From Candidatus Aerophobota bacterium (GTDB lineage: Bacteria > Aerophobota > Aerophobia > Aerophobales > B3-G15): a stretch of DNA of 21,036 nt. Within the stretch, counting starts at the first letter, position 1. Each line of letters begins with the position of its first letter. The stretch lies in NCBI GenBank assembly GCA_030615365.1, contig JAUWZM010000047.1:1-21036 (forward strand), written 5' to 3'. A model generated the notes under the pieces. It was not told where the DNA came from. It was given only the letters and a program-made list of their open reading frames with translations, and did not search any database. A program made the position numbers and the translations under genes. Below, piece after piece: positions 1-8,024 of this stretch.

Positions 1-25
1 CCTGAACAACTATTGTTTTTTCCAT
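1..25 (-). CDS. Possible start of a further minus-strand gene (partial)
   Basis: An ATG at the complement of 23-25 opens a frame reading MEKTIVVQ to the window edge. It lies 82 bases past the stop of the truncated methyltransferase. The bases before it are very AT-rich with TATGAT and TACAAT boxes but no convincing Shine-Dalgarno sequence. Eight codons are too few to identify a product; it may be a real downstream gene or chance. Confidence 0.25.
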
Positions 26-107
26 ACTTTTATTGTATCATAAAACAAAAAAGAGTCCATAGGGAAATTTAAAAGATCGATAATTTTTAGGATCGAACTA
101 TTATTTC

Positions 108-2327
108 TTAATTAATAGAGGGTGCCTGAATAGTTACAAAATCTTTACTATTAAGAGAATTTAAACCCTTAAATGTTTTATTAGTGTTATTAGTGGTTTC
201 TGGTTTACTCCAGCTCTCAACCTGCGATAAGAAGGTTTCCTCATCAATTTCGCCAAGTAGATGGTGGGTAAATAAGTTACAAAGTTGTTTATACGGGCTT
301 AATTCTTTATCTAACTCGGCAAGTTCCTCCTTTTTCTCTTCAATACCTTCTCTTGTTTCGGTAAGTTTACTTAATTTTTCCTTATAACTTACTCCAGCTT
401 GTTTTATAGAATCAACATATGATTGCGTAAACAAATTGTATTCACCCTTTGACTTCTTAAGATACTTTTCTAAATCAGAAATACGTACACCAACAAGAGC
501 ATTTCCCTGTTTAAGATGATGATTAAGGAAAGAAAGAGGCTTTTCTTTAAATGTCGTTGCTATCCAAAGACATAGCTTTGCCAATTCCACTGCAAGTGGA
601 TTAAGGTCAACGCCGTATATACAGCTCTCTACCACTCGGCGTCGCCAATATGCTGGGTCTGAATCCAAACCACTGATAACACTAATGTCCACTAATTCAT
701 TTTTTACATTATTCGTGTAATTAGTAGTTTTATTTAACAATTCAACAATAAAATTTGCTATATGGTTGGTTGCATTAACGAGAAAATGCCCGCTTCCCAT
801 AGTAGGATCAAGAACAGAAAGAGAAAGAACTTCCTCTTCGATAAATTTAAGTATTTTATCATTGATGAATAGTTCAAGCCGTCCTTGTTCAGATTCATTA
901 GCTGCCGTTTTAATCTCATCAATGGCAGGCTTGATTTTGTCCATTAATTTCTTTTCTTTCTCCTGCAAAAGGGCATCAACAGTATTTTTTACAATGTATT
1001 CAACAACATCCTCAGGTGTATAATAACTCCCGGTGAGTTTTCTTTCCTTTGCATCTTCTGAAAAATAAACTTTGCCTTTTTTAATAATAGTATCTGCCCG
1101 TTTTATTTTTCCTGCTTTAAATTCGGGAATAAATTGTATTTTTTTACCAAATTTGCGAACAACCATATTTTCTTCAGCTATAAATAATTTGTGTTCTAAC
1201 AAACCTTCATAGAGACTACCCAGATGGCGGACAGAGAGGTCGCGGTATTCTATGAGAACAAAATCTCTCTTTGACCTTTGGTAATAACCTAAGCCGAATA
1301 TAACCTCTGAGAGAAAGGGATTGGTAATTTTATTTTCCTCAATGAAGTATGTTAAATTACTTTCATAAGGATTGAAAAGTCCACCATCATAAGTTAAGTC
1401 TATTTTCGCAAAGAGATTCTGAAGACGATGCCAGAGGTCATAAGAATTACTTTGGACTCCTCCTTGAGTATGAAGGTGGAGGGAATCCTGGACAATGTTT
1501 TTAAATGCCTCAATGTTTTCTTCTTTTAAGAGATTGCGAGCGCTCGAATAAAACAAAAAAAGAAGACGAAAAAGATAGAGAGTTGCTCCTCTATAAATAC
1601 GAATATGTTCTTCTTCGCTATATCTATCTTTATTTAGAGTATTAAGATAACCAAGACAGAGGGTTTGAAGAGCACCTTCCCCTCCAACTTCTGTTCGTTC
1701 AATTGCAGCTCTTAGATTTTTTTCAATATATTCCGTAGTCTTTGCTGATTTTTCTTTATAAGTATCAAACTTGCATTCTTTATTTTCTTCTCTTGCAAAA
1801 TTATCAGGTCGGAAAAAGAAATAAAATATTTGAAACGCAGCATAATTCTCACTCTTTAAAATATTTTCTAAATTTACTTCCAGGTAAGTCTCGTATGGAG
1901 TTGGTTCCTTTGTATAGTATATTCTCCAGTAGAATCCATCAGTAAGAATACCCCATTGAAAGTTATACTTTCGCAAATTTTGGATAATCTTTTCTGCCCA
2001 ATGTTTCCCCCTTAAAGTGCAATTAATATCTTCTCCAGGAGGTACTACATAACAAAGAGATATAGGCTCCGTTTTATCAATGTCTGGAAAAAGAACAAGT
2101 ATATTAGCCTGTTCTTGTTCTTGATGATGGCCAAATCCCAGAGTATCTAAAACTGGACCAATATAAGTTGTTATCCACTTCTCAAGAGAAATGTAATTAG
2201 CATAATCCCTCCATTCTTTAATAGTTTTTAGAGTTGCCCTAAGATTCTCGTCAGTTACTGGACGCTTAGTGATATCTTGCAAATAAGTTTCTGAAAATAA
2301 ATACTCATTCTGATAATATTGACCCAT
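108..2327 (-). CDS. Type IIG/Eco57I-like restriction-modification methyltransferase, truncated at the C-terminus
   Basis: 739 residues. The family consists of large single-chain N6-adenine methyltransferases, often fused to or partnered with restriction functions, as in type IIG enzymes and the methylases of DISARM- or BREX-like loci. Seen here: an N-terminal region with the YRDLSVRHLGSLYEGLLEHKL segment (about residues 361-381), LTGSYYTPEDVVEYIV (431-446) before the methylase core, the SAM-binding motif DPTMGSGHFL (507-516), and YGVDLNPLAVELAKLCLW (571-588). The catalytic NPPY motif, which should follow within about 150 residues, is absent. The frame ends in a lysine/glutamate-rich stretch and an unrelated-looking tail. 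Relatives usually exceed 1,000 residues, so this product probably cannot methylate. The ATG start has AAAGGGA 8-14 bases upstream. No continuation is seen in 26-107 in any frame. The fold assignment is firm; the exact system is inferred. Confidence 0.85.
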   Translation of the reverse strand: MGQYYQNEYLFSETYLQDITKRPVTDENLRATLKTIKEWRDYANYISLEKWITTYIGPVLDTLGFGHHQEQEQANILVLFPDIDKTEPISLCYVVPPGEDINCTLRGKHWAEKIIQNLRKYNFQWGILTDGFYWRIYYTKEPTPYETYLEVNLENILKSENYAAFQIFYFFFRPDNFAREENKECKFDTYKEKSAKTTEYIEKNLRAAIERTEVGGEGALQTLCLGYLNTLNKDRYSEEEHIRIYRGATLYLFRLLFLFYSSARNLLKEENIEAFKNIVQDSLHLHTQGGVQSNSYDLWHRLQNLFAKIDLTYDGGLFNPYESNLTYFIEENKITNPFLSEVIFGLGYYQRSKRDFVLIEYRDLSVRHLGSLYEGLLEHKLFIAEENMVVRKFGKKIQFIPEFKAGKIKRADTIIKKGKVYFSEDAKERKLTGSYYTPEDVVEYIVKNTVDALLQEKEKKLMDKIKPAIDEIKTAANESEQGRLELFINDKILKFIEEEVLSLSVLDPTMGSGHFLVNATNHIANFIVELLNKTTNYTNNVKNELVDISVISGLDSDPAYWRRRVVESCIYGVDLNPLAVELAKLCLWIATTFKEKPLSFLNHHLKQGNALVGVRISDLEKYLKKSKGEYNLFTQSYVDSIKQAGVSYKEKLSKLTETREGIEEKKEELAELDKELSPYKQLCNLFTHHLLGEIDEETFLSQVESWSKPETTNNTNKTFKGLNSLNSKDFVTIQAPSIN

Positions 2328-2379
2328 TCTTGTTTTCCCTTTGACCTTCTTACGATTTTTCTTCTTACATCTAAAAATA

Positions 2380-2407
2380 AGTATAAGGTTTATTTTATCT
2401 TAATCAA
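2380..2407 (-). promoter_or_regulatory. Sigma70-type promoter for the truncated methyltransferase
   Basis: On the minus strand TTGATT (2402-2407) and TATACT (2380-2385) are separated by 16 bases, about 50 bases upstream of the methyltransferase ATG. The match is good, but AT-rich intergenic DNA gives some false matches. Confidence 0.5.
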
Positions 2408-2454
2408 CTTTTTTTAATTTTCATTTTCCTTTTTTTCAAATCCCTACATTAGCC

Positions 2455-2491
2455 TTATTTATCCCTAAACAAATTTTTTCCATTCATCGAA
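2455..2491 (-). repeat. Short dispersed sequence shared with 18260-18297
   Basis: This 37-base stretch matches 18260-18297 closely apart from a one-base gap and a few changes; both end in CATTCATCGAA. On the minus strand both read like the end of a protein, FDEWxxFV followed by INK, and here an in-frame TAG interrupts it. It is probably the decayed tail of a repeated gene or mobile element. The rest of the 2408-2580 gap shows no recognisable gene. Confidence 0.45.
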
Positions 2492-2580
2492 CTTGAAGGC
2501 ACAGCTTACTGAAACATCAGAAGAGGCAATGTATAAAGCTGGTAGAGAAAACGTACTGTTTTACTCGTTGGATAACTTTC

Positions 2581-2919
2581 TTATAAATCCTTTAAAATTT
2601 GAATTATTTTTGGTTTTAGCTCCGGCAATCTTTCTTTTGTCACTTTCCAGACAATCTCATAATCAACACCAAAATAAAAATGGATAATTTTGTCCCGCAT
2701 TTTTGCCATATCAGTCCAGGGTATATCCCTGTATTTTTTTCTTATCTCTTTTGGTATATTTTTTGTGGCTTCACCTATTATTTCAAGCTTTCTAACTACT
2801 GCACTTGAAGTTTTATCATCCTGAACAAATTCATCAAAACGCATCTCCCCTACAAATTTTTCTATCCTGGTTATACAATCAAGTATATCCTGGATAAAAA
2901 GCTTATGATTCCTCCTCAT
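2581..2919 (-). CDS. hepT: HepT-like HEPN toxin (DUF86)
   Basis: 112 residues. HEPN proteins of the HepT type are RNases acting as the toxin of MNT/HEPN toxin-antitoxin pairs. The diagnostic RX4HXY motif is visible as RDKIIHFY, preceded by the helical segment containing EIIGEATKN-like residues (KLEIIGEATKNIP) typical of the family. The Arg and His form the RNase site. The Tyr two residues after the His is the known target for AMP addition by the MntA antitoxin. The ATG overlaps the mntA stop by four bases (ATGA), so the genes are translationally coupled. Length and motifs are normal, so the pair appears intact. The assignment is by motif; activity is inferred from characterised relatives. Confidence 0.9.
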   Translation of the reverse strand: MRRNHKLFIQDILDCITRIEKFVGEMRFDEFVQDDKTSSAVVRKLEIIGEATKNIPKEIRKKYRDIPWTDMAKMRDKIIHFYFGVDYEIVWKVTKERLPELKPKIIQILKDL

Positions 2920-3227
2920 AAAAATACCGCCTCGTCTAATATTTCCCTCTTTAATTCTTTGCGTATGCTTTCTTTTCTAACCAAATCTACTTTCTTCCTT
3001 AAAATTCTTGAAATGTATCTTTCTATCTCAATAAATTTTAGCAAGTCTGGTATTTCCTCAAATTTTACAAGAATGTCAATATCACTTCTTTTGGTTTGCT
3101 CATCCCTTGTAAAGGAGCCAAATATACCAATTTCTTTTATTTTGTATTTTTGTTTAATCTCTTCTTTATGCTCTTTTAAGATGCTCTTGACTTCTTCTAA
3201 ATTCATCAGTTTAATTTTGGTTCCCAC
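2916..3227 (-). CDS. mntA: MntA-like nucleotidyltransferase antitoxin
   Basis: 103 residues, minimal nucleotidyltransferase fold. The signature GSX10DXD is exact: GSF, then eight residues, then SDIDILV. The aspartates bind the metal. In characterised pairs MntA transfers AMP from ATP to the tyrosine of HepT and so silences the RNase. A GTG start at 3227 is preferred because AAGGAAGGAG lies just upstream; an internal ATG at 3206 has a poorer ribosome site. The gene overlaps hepT by four bases. It follows the antitoxin-like gene at 3293-3487 by 65 bases, which contain a TATTAT box but no clear -35, so it may be cotranscribed with that gene. Confidence 0.9.
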   Translation of the reverse strand: MGTKIKLMNLEEVKSILKEHKEEIKQKYKIKEIGIFGSFTRDEQTKRSDIDILVKFEEIPDLLKFIEIERYISRILRKKVDLVRKESIRKELKREILDEAVFL

Positions 3228-3292
3228 ACTTTTACTCCTTCCTTAACATAGATATAATATTTTCCCTCTCAGCGGACCTTTTAATCTCAATT

Positions 3293-3487
3293 TTATAGAA
3301 GTCCATGTTCCTTGAGTCGATCTTCTATTTCTTCCAGAGTTGAAGTCGGCCCATCCTTTCTCTCTGCCATAATGCGAAGATCAGATAAATCTTCAATAAG
3401 TTCGGTGTAGTCCTTTATATCTAATATTACCGCCTGTTTTTCTCCTCTTCCATTAATTATAAATTTTTCTTTTTTGACATTAGCCAT
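3293..3487 (-). CDS. Phd/YefM-like type II antitoxin, apparently orphan
   Basis: 64 residues reading MANVKKEKFIINGRGEKQ with AVILDIKDYTELIEDLSDL. This is the short beta-strand plus helix arrangement of the Phd/YefM antitoxin N-terminus, where GxxxAVIxxxxYxxL is conserved. The C-terminal third (STLEEIEDRLKEHGLL) is an acidic helix of the kind that wraps a RelE/ParE toxin. No RelE- or ParE-like gene follows; the next gene is mntA. It therefore looks orphaned, or it forms a unit with the 51-residue gene directly upstream, 13 bases away. Shine-Dalgarno AAGGAG precedes the ATG. The family call is by pattern and fairly secure; the partner is unknown. Confidence 0.75.
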   Translation of the reverse strand: MANVKKEKFIINGRGEKQAVILDIKDYTELIEDLSDLRIMAERKDGPTSTLEEIEDRLKEHGLL

Positions 3488-3500
3488 ATCTTACTTCTCC

Positions 3501-3656
3501 TTAAAATGGGAATTTCCAAACCTTTCTTACCAATTTTCTGCCAATATATTTATTCTTTGCTCTTCTTGCTATTCTTTTAGGGCTTCCACTTGAAAGCTTC
3601 TCTATATCGTTAGCCGCTCTTGCTAACTGATAGAGAAAACTTACTGATTTACTCAT
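3501..3656 (-). CDS. Small basic protein of 51 residues, unknown function
   Basis: An ATG at the complement of 3654-3656 with a strong GGAGG seven bases upstream opens a 51-codon frame ending at 3501. The product starts MSKSVSFLYQLARAANDIE and continues with a conserved-looking SGSPKRIARRAKNKYIGRKL segment, rich in Arg and Lys (net charge strongly positive), ending KVWKFPF. I recall similar short proteins (helical ARxxxDIExLxSGxPKRIxRRxKNK pattern) scattered in bacteria and archaea as hypothetical proteins, so I treat it as real. The antitoxin gene starts 13 bases downstream with its own ribosome site, suggesting a two-gene unit. The charge suggests nucleic-acid binding, but this is inference. 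Confidence 0.75.
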   Translation of the reverse strand: MSKSVSFLYQLARAANDIEKLSSGSPKRIARRAKNKYIGRKLVRKVWKFPF

Positions 3657-3730
3657 TGGGTAACCTCCCTGAAACTTTTTTACCTAAGAATTGCTGCCCT
3701 TATGTCCTACTCTCACCGGTAGGAAAGATT

Positions 3731-6451
3731 TCACTTTTCAAGTGATATTAAGTTTGCTTTTGCTAACCAGTTGTATTTATCTACATCACAGGTAACAACA
3801 ATTATCTGTAACTCATTTGCTCTTTCCTCTAAAATTTGAAGTGCATGGTGCAACCTGCTTGCATCTGTATTCGTCAGTGGATCATCCAAAACCACCATTT
3901 GTTTTTCCTCACCACTTAGCAATCTTCCAATAGCAAGTCTAAAGATATACCATATCTGCTCTTTTGTTCCAAAAGATAAAACATCCATAGAGGCATCCTC
4001 CTCATCCCAATCGGAGATACCTACTGATATAGGTTTTATTCGTTCATTAAACGTAACGCGGCTATACGTTGATCCAAGAAGATTCTTTAAATCCTCTGTT
4101 ACCATTCGTTGTATAGGCTCGGTTAAACTTTCTATAGTTTTTTTCCTATAAAAATGAATTAGATCGTACAATACCTCAAGTGCATAGGTATTGATTAACA
4201 ATTGCTCCTCTTTTGTTTTTAGATATTCTAATTCCTCCTCTATCTTATTGGTGCCTTCCATACCACGAAGGATCATGCTTAACCTACCATTCATCTCCGC
4301 AATTTTCTTTTCAAGTTGAGCAATATCCTCCCCTAATCTCTTAACTCTTACCTCACTTTCTTTCCCTGCTTTGAGTGGTTTTTCCTCTACTTCTTTAATT
4401 TCATTTTCATACTCTTTCCATGCTCTTTCTTTTCTGTCCAGTTCCAAAGATATTTTATTTAATTTCTCTTCTCGCTCACTCACATTAAGACCATCTTCCT
4501 CTAATCTTTGTAAATTTCTTTTAATCTCTTTTATACGTTCTAAACTGCCGTGAATATTTTTCTCCAGTTCTTGAAATTTGTTCCTAATTTCTTTTTCTTT
4601 ATTTTCTAAATTTAAATGGAGCTTATTGAAATCCTTTTGTTCTCTTTTAAAATTTTTCAGCATTCCTTCCAGCTCATTTATTTTTCGGGAAAGCTCTTTT
4701 TGAACATTACTTTTATCTTCGGATTGTACATACCTCTTGAATTGAGAGTCCTGTGGTATCTTATTCCAATTAGATTTTACTCTCTTTGCTAATTCCACAA
4801 CATCCTTTTTCAATGTTGCTTTTCTTCCCCTTGCTTGTCTTTTAATCTCTGCCTTTATTCTTTTAATGTCTTTTTCTATTTCCCCCTTTTTTTGCAAAAG
4901 ATCTGTTAGTTTCCCTACGTCCTTTATAGCGTAAGGCGCTAAAGCTTCCTCGTAATCAATTTCAAGCTCTTCTAACATAGCTCTCATTTTCCTAACATCT
5001 TCACTCCCACTTTTAACCTCAAAATCCCCTACCTTATTGATACGTATTCTTACTGCTTGGTGTGATTTCCAACTTTTTCTCTCTCCTCTCCTCAATTTTA
5101 AATTTACGCCCTTCTCATCCAAATAAACCTCTCCATACATATCTGAGTCAGCTACTATTCTGGTTGTTAAACCAATAGCATCTAATCTTGTCTTTATGTC
5201 ATGGATTTGCTGATTAATCTCTTGTATCTGTCTTATCTCCTCTTTCGATGGAACTTTCATTTTTTTGAGATTCTCTTGCTTTTTTAATAGCTTATCTTCC
5301 AAATCCTGTATTTCTCTTAATACCTCTTCCTTTTGTTTTAGTTCCCTTTCATTTTGAATTGCATCATAGGCTATGCGAGCATATTGAAGTGCATCATCAT
5401 TTAGTTCAATACTTTGATTTATTTTATGAATATTCTCATTTACTTTGCTAAATTCGTCGGTTAAATCTTGCAAATTTTTTTCAAGTTTTCTTTTTCCTCT
5501 CCCAAGTAAGCCATTCTTTAATTCAATATCTTTTATGTTTTTCTTTCCCTCTTTTATACTATCAACCTGCTTTTTAAGTGTTTCATACTCAGAAGATATT
5601 CTTTTAACCTCTTCTTTGAGTCTTTCCCTATTTGCCTTGTGCTCATAAGCTAAATCAACTCTTTGTTTCAACTCTGCTTTTTTTTCTAATGCATCCTTAA
5701 GCATTCCCCTTTTTTTTTCAAGAAGTATCTCATCATCCTCTATTTCTCTCATAAACCTTTCTTTTTCTTTTTTAATTTTCTCATTCTCTTTTTTACTTTT
5801 TTCCAATTCTTCAATTTTTTCCCTTAAATTTCTTACCTCGTTCCCCTTCTTAAAATCTCTTCTTTCCTGAGTAAAAATACTGGAAAATTTCTCATTTATT
5901 ATCTCAACCAGTTCTTTTTCTTGATTTGATTCAATGCTTGCACCTATCAGTTTCTGCAGAGATGATAAAGTTTCTTCATTTACACCTTCTAAGATAAAAG
6001 GTTGACCTTGAACCATCCAAAGAACCTGGCCTAATCCCCAAAATTGGGGTTTAGTATCTCCTCTTGTGGATAGTCTACCTCCAACAAGCTCAATGACTTT
6101 TTTATCGGCGTTATCGCCTTCGGCAATCCTCTCCCATTTATCATTAATTAGTTTTTCTAACAAACTCATCTCGGATGAGATAAATCTTTTTTTTATTCTA
6201 TAACAGGAACTATTTTGCACAAAAGCGATAGAAGAAGTTGGGGATAGGTTAGACCCCCAGGGAATGAGCGATTTAATCTTTTCTGAGTGACTGGTATGTT
6301 TAGTGAAAAAAACACATCTTATAGAATCTATTAGTGTAGTTTTTCCAGCCTCATTTGGCCCATATAAAATATTTAACCCTGTTGAGAAATTAACCTCGAT
6401 TAGCTCTCGGAACTTTCCCCAATTTTCCAGAGATATCTTTTCTACAATCAT
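3731..6451 (-). CDS. SbcC/RAD50-like ATPase without zinc hook
   Basis: 906 residues. ABC-type ATPases of this family dimerise on ATP, and their long coiled coils bridge DNA while the partner nuclease cuts. Seen: Walker A GPNEAGKT (31-38); a Q-loop region around FWGLGQVLWMVQGQ (137-150); charged coiled coil about 205-420 and 515-800; ABC signature LSFGTKEQ (825-832); Walker B QMVVLDDP (851-858) and D-loop NTDASRL. Only three cysteines occur, none as CxxC, so the zinc hook of RAD50 is missing. Instead a non-coiled segment (about 423-515, containing YGEVYLDEKGVNLKLRRG and FEVKSGSEDV) sits at the apex. The start overlaps the phosphoesterase stop by four bases, so the two form a coupled SbcCD-like complex. 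A short hairpin, TCACTT-TTC-AAGTGA at 3731-3745, overlaps the stop. Confidence 0.9.
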   Translation of the reverse strand: MIVEKISLENWGKFRELIEVNFSTGLNILYGPNEAGKTTLIDSIRCVFFTKHTSHSEKIKSLIPWGSNLSPTSSIAFVQNSSCYRIKKRFISSEMSLLEKLINDKWERIAEGDNADKKVIELVGGRLSTRGDTKPQFWGLGQVLWMVQGQPFILEGVNEETLSSLQKLIGASIESNQEKELVEIINEKFSSIFTQERRDFKKGNEVRNLREKIEELEKSKKENEKIKKEKERFMREIEDDEILLEKKRGMLKDALEKKAELKQRVDLAYEHKANRERLKEEVKRISSEYETLKKQVDSIKEGKKNIKDIELKNGLLGRGKRKLEKNLQDLTDEFSKVNENIHKINQSIELNDDALQYARIAYDAIQNERELKQKEEVLREIQDLEDKLLKKQENLKKMKVPSKEEIRQIQEINQQIHDIKTRLDAIGLTTRIVADSDMYGEVYLDEKGVNLKLRRGERKSWKSHQAVRIRINKVGDFEVKSGSEDVRKMRAMLEELEIDYEEALAPYAIKDVGKLTDLLQKKGEIEKDIKRIKAEIKRQARGRKATLKKDVVELAKRVKSNWNKIPQDSQFKRYVQSEDKSNVQKELSRKINELEGMLKNFKREQKDFNKLHLNLENKEKEIRNKFQELEKNIHGSLERIKEIKRNLQRLEEDGLNVSEREEKLNKISLELDRKERAWKEYENEIKEVEEKPLKAGKESEVRVKRLGEDIAQLEKKIAEMNGRLSMILRGMEGTNKIEEELEYLKTKEEQLLINTYALEVLYDLIHFYRKKTIESLTEPIQRMVTEDLKNLLGSTYSRVTFNERIKPISVGISDWDEEDASMDVLSFGTKEQIWYIFRLAIGRLLSGEEKQMVVLDDPLTNTDASRLHHALQILEERANELQIIVVTCDVDKYNWLAKANLISLEK

Positions 6452-7653
6452 TTTGATGCCTCTTTTGCCATTTTATATAAAAGCAGGAGAGCTCTTTGTA
6501 GTATTTCTGGTGAGGCTTTTATTGCTGAATTTATCCCCCCTATATCCTTCAAAATCTCTTGAGCATCTTTGACAGGAATCTCTGCATACTCTTGAAGTGT
6601 GGGATGGCACCTCATTAGCGATTCAATTGCCTCACAAGCTTTACCAAATACTGCACCTTCGGGAATGATTGCTTTGAGCTTGGGTAAGTTTGGTTTTAAA
6701 TAAAGTTCTTTTCGGACTAAATTAAAATACAAAAACTCCCTGGAATATTGATTATCAAATGATTCTAAGTAATCTACTCCTTCAGGGTCTATCACCCCCT
6801 TAACATAGAGAGTAACAACTCTATGTTCGCAATTCTTTACGTTATTAAGTTCTCTCTCAATATGCTTAATATCCTCAATAGTAGAAACATCTCTTATCCA
6901 CTCTTCCCATCTTAGGCCTCCTACATCTATTTCCTGAACAATTGGTTTAGCCCCATGCTCTTTGATTTCAACAATTGCTGCTTTCCCACTGTTTTTCTCA
7001 CCAAATTTAGTTGTCTCTGGTGTACCGGGATAAACTACTCGAAAAACATTATCCTTTCCTTTATATTTAAAGAATGAATGCCATTCACCCAATGCTAAGT
7101 AATCTAATCCAGATTTTTCTGCACGCTCTGGATCTATGGGAAAGTTAGGCTCATTCACCCATCCTGGAATTTGAATATTTCCGTGGGCAATGCCAACTGA
7201 GATGTTATTATTTATTAGTTTTATCCATTCGGTAAGGTCTCTTCTTGTCTGTTTTTGGTTAACTGGACACGGGTATAGAGTAACATTAATTCCTGGGATT
7301 TCTACCGGTTGATTATTCTTTAATATAAAAGTGTTACCAGGAGAATCCCATTCTTGATTTAAATATAGAGAATCTCTTGTAAGCGGGTCATGATTACCCG
7401 GCAAAATATAAACAGGTATTGGTTCAGCATTACCCATAATCTGTACAGCAATATCTATCAATTTTCGGTCAACATCATTGTTATCAAAAAGATCTCCCGC
7501 AATAATGATGAAATCTACATTATTATCCTTTGCAATCTCCATAAGTCTTTTGGCAGTTTCAATTCTTACCTCTCTAGCTTTTTCTGCGCTATGACCTAAT
7601 TTCGTATATTTAATTCCTAAATGCCAGTCAGCTGTATGCAAGAACCTTATCAT
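6448..7653 (-). CDS. SbcD/MRE11-like nuclease subunit
   Basis: 401 residues. It is a calcineurin-like phosphoesterase of the MRE11/SbcD family, a two-metal DNA exo/endonuclease working with the RAD50-like gene that overlaps its end. Motifs: DWHLG (D9, H11), GDLFD (54), GNHDP (N87, H88), AHG (H157). The last motif is GEWH (189-192) instead of the usual GHxH, so one metal-ligand histidine is replaced by glutamate; H192 is kept. The C-terminal 150 residues form the capping and partner-binding region. The frame is open upstream to 7725, but the ATG at 7653 is chosen because AGGAGG lies ten bases before it and MIRFLHTADWHLG matches the family start. A promoter lies about 160 bases upstream. Confidence 0.9.
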   Translation of the reverse strand: MIRFLHTADWHLGIKYTKLGHSAEKAREVRIETAKRLMEIAKDNNVDFIIIAGDLFDNNDVDRKLIDIAVQIMGNAEPIPVYILPGNHDPLTRDSLYLNQEWDSPGNTFILKNNQPVEIPGINVTLYPCPVNQKQTRRDLTEWIKLINNNISVGIAHGNIQIPGWVNEPNFPIDPERAEKSGLDYLALGEWHSFFKYKGKDNVFRVVYPGTPETTKFGEKNSGKAAIVEIKEHGAKPIVQEIDVGGLRWEEWIRDVSTIEDIKHIERELNNVKNCEHRVVTLYVKGVIDPEGVDYLESFDNQYSREFLYFNLVRKELYLKPNLPKLKAIIPEGAVFGKACEAIESLMRCHPTLQEYAEIPVKDAQEILKDIGGINSAIKASPEILQRALLLLYKMAKEASK

Positions 7654-7795
7654 TTTCCCATTTCCTCCTAAATTCTTAACAGCGATTTTTCCAGGTTTGG
7701 CTATAAGGATAGAGTGTGTTATCATCTTTTCGAGAGAGAAAGATTAGTTTTTCTTTGGTTAGGATGCCTTTTATCATTAAGGGCCTCTGGTTGGA

Positions 7796-7844
7796 ATTAT
7801 AGTCTACTTAAGGTTTATTGTAATCCTCTTCCATATTCTGTCAA
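7796..7844 (-). promoter_or_regulatory. Promoter region of the SbcCD-like operon
   Basis: On the minus strand TTGACA (7839-7844), 16 bases, then TACAAT (7817-7822) form a near-consensus sigma70 promoter. A second box, TATAAT, lies at 7796-7801 without a clear -35. Either would give a leader of roughly 135-160 bases before the ATG at 7653. I see no convincing riboswitch or leader peptide in that leader. Confidence 0.6.
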
Positions 7845-7906
7845 ACTTGAGTGACGTGAAGAAGCAATCCCAGAAATATAAAGATACGATGAAATTTTGC
7901 AAATGA

Positions 7907-8020
7907 ATTAAAGAAACCGCTACTTACGGGTACTTTGGAAGGAACGAAAAGGAATTTACCTGGGAAAAAACTGATATGGCTGAAACCTTAAGAAAACAAG
8001 CAGAAATGCAAAGAGTTAAA
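7907..8020 (+). pseudogene. metK: Remnant of S-adenosylmethionine synthetase (MetK) C-terminus
   Basis: A plus-strand frame opens after TGA at 7904-7906 and reads [15 protein letters not shown] followed by [16 protein letters not shown]. This is the conserved end of MetK (family pattern TAAYGHFGR, then FxWEKTD, then ALRK). Only about the last 35-40 residues of a roughly 390-residue enzyme remain; nothing upstream resembles the rest. The frame continues into antisense of the penicillin-binding protein end until TAG at 8084-8086, so the native stop is lost or the match ends near 8010. It lies in the 371-base gap between the SbcCD-like operon and the penicillin-binding protein. Identification is by recalled family sequence. 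Confidence 0.75.
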
Positions 8021-8024
8021 GATA

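Noticed and set aside
2493..2687. Plus-strand open frame beginning KAQLTETSEEAMYKAG
   Set aside because: Half of it is antisense to hepT, it has no good ribosome site, and I recognise no family; at most a relic.
3731..3745. Hairpin at the end of the SbcC-like gene as a terminator
   Set aside because: Six-base stem, overlapping the stop codon, without a T-run on either side.
7654..7725. Upstream extension of the SbcD-like protein by 24 residues
   Set aside because: AGGAGG lies within it, ten bases before the ATG at 7653, and the family starts at MIRFLHTADWH.
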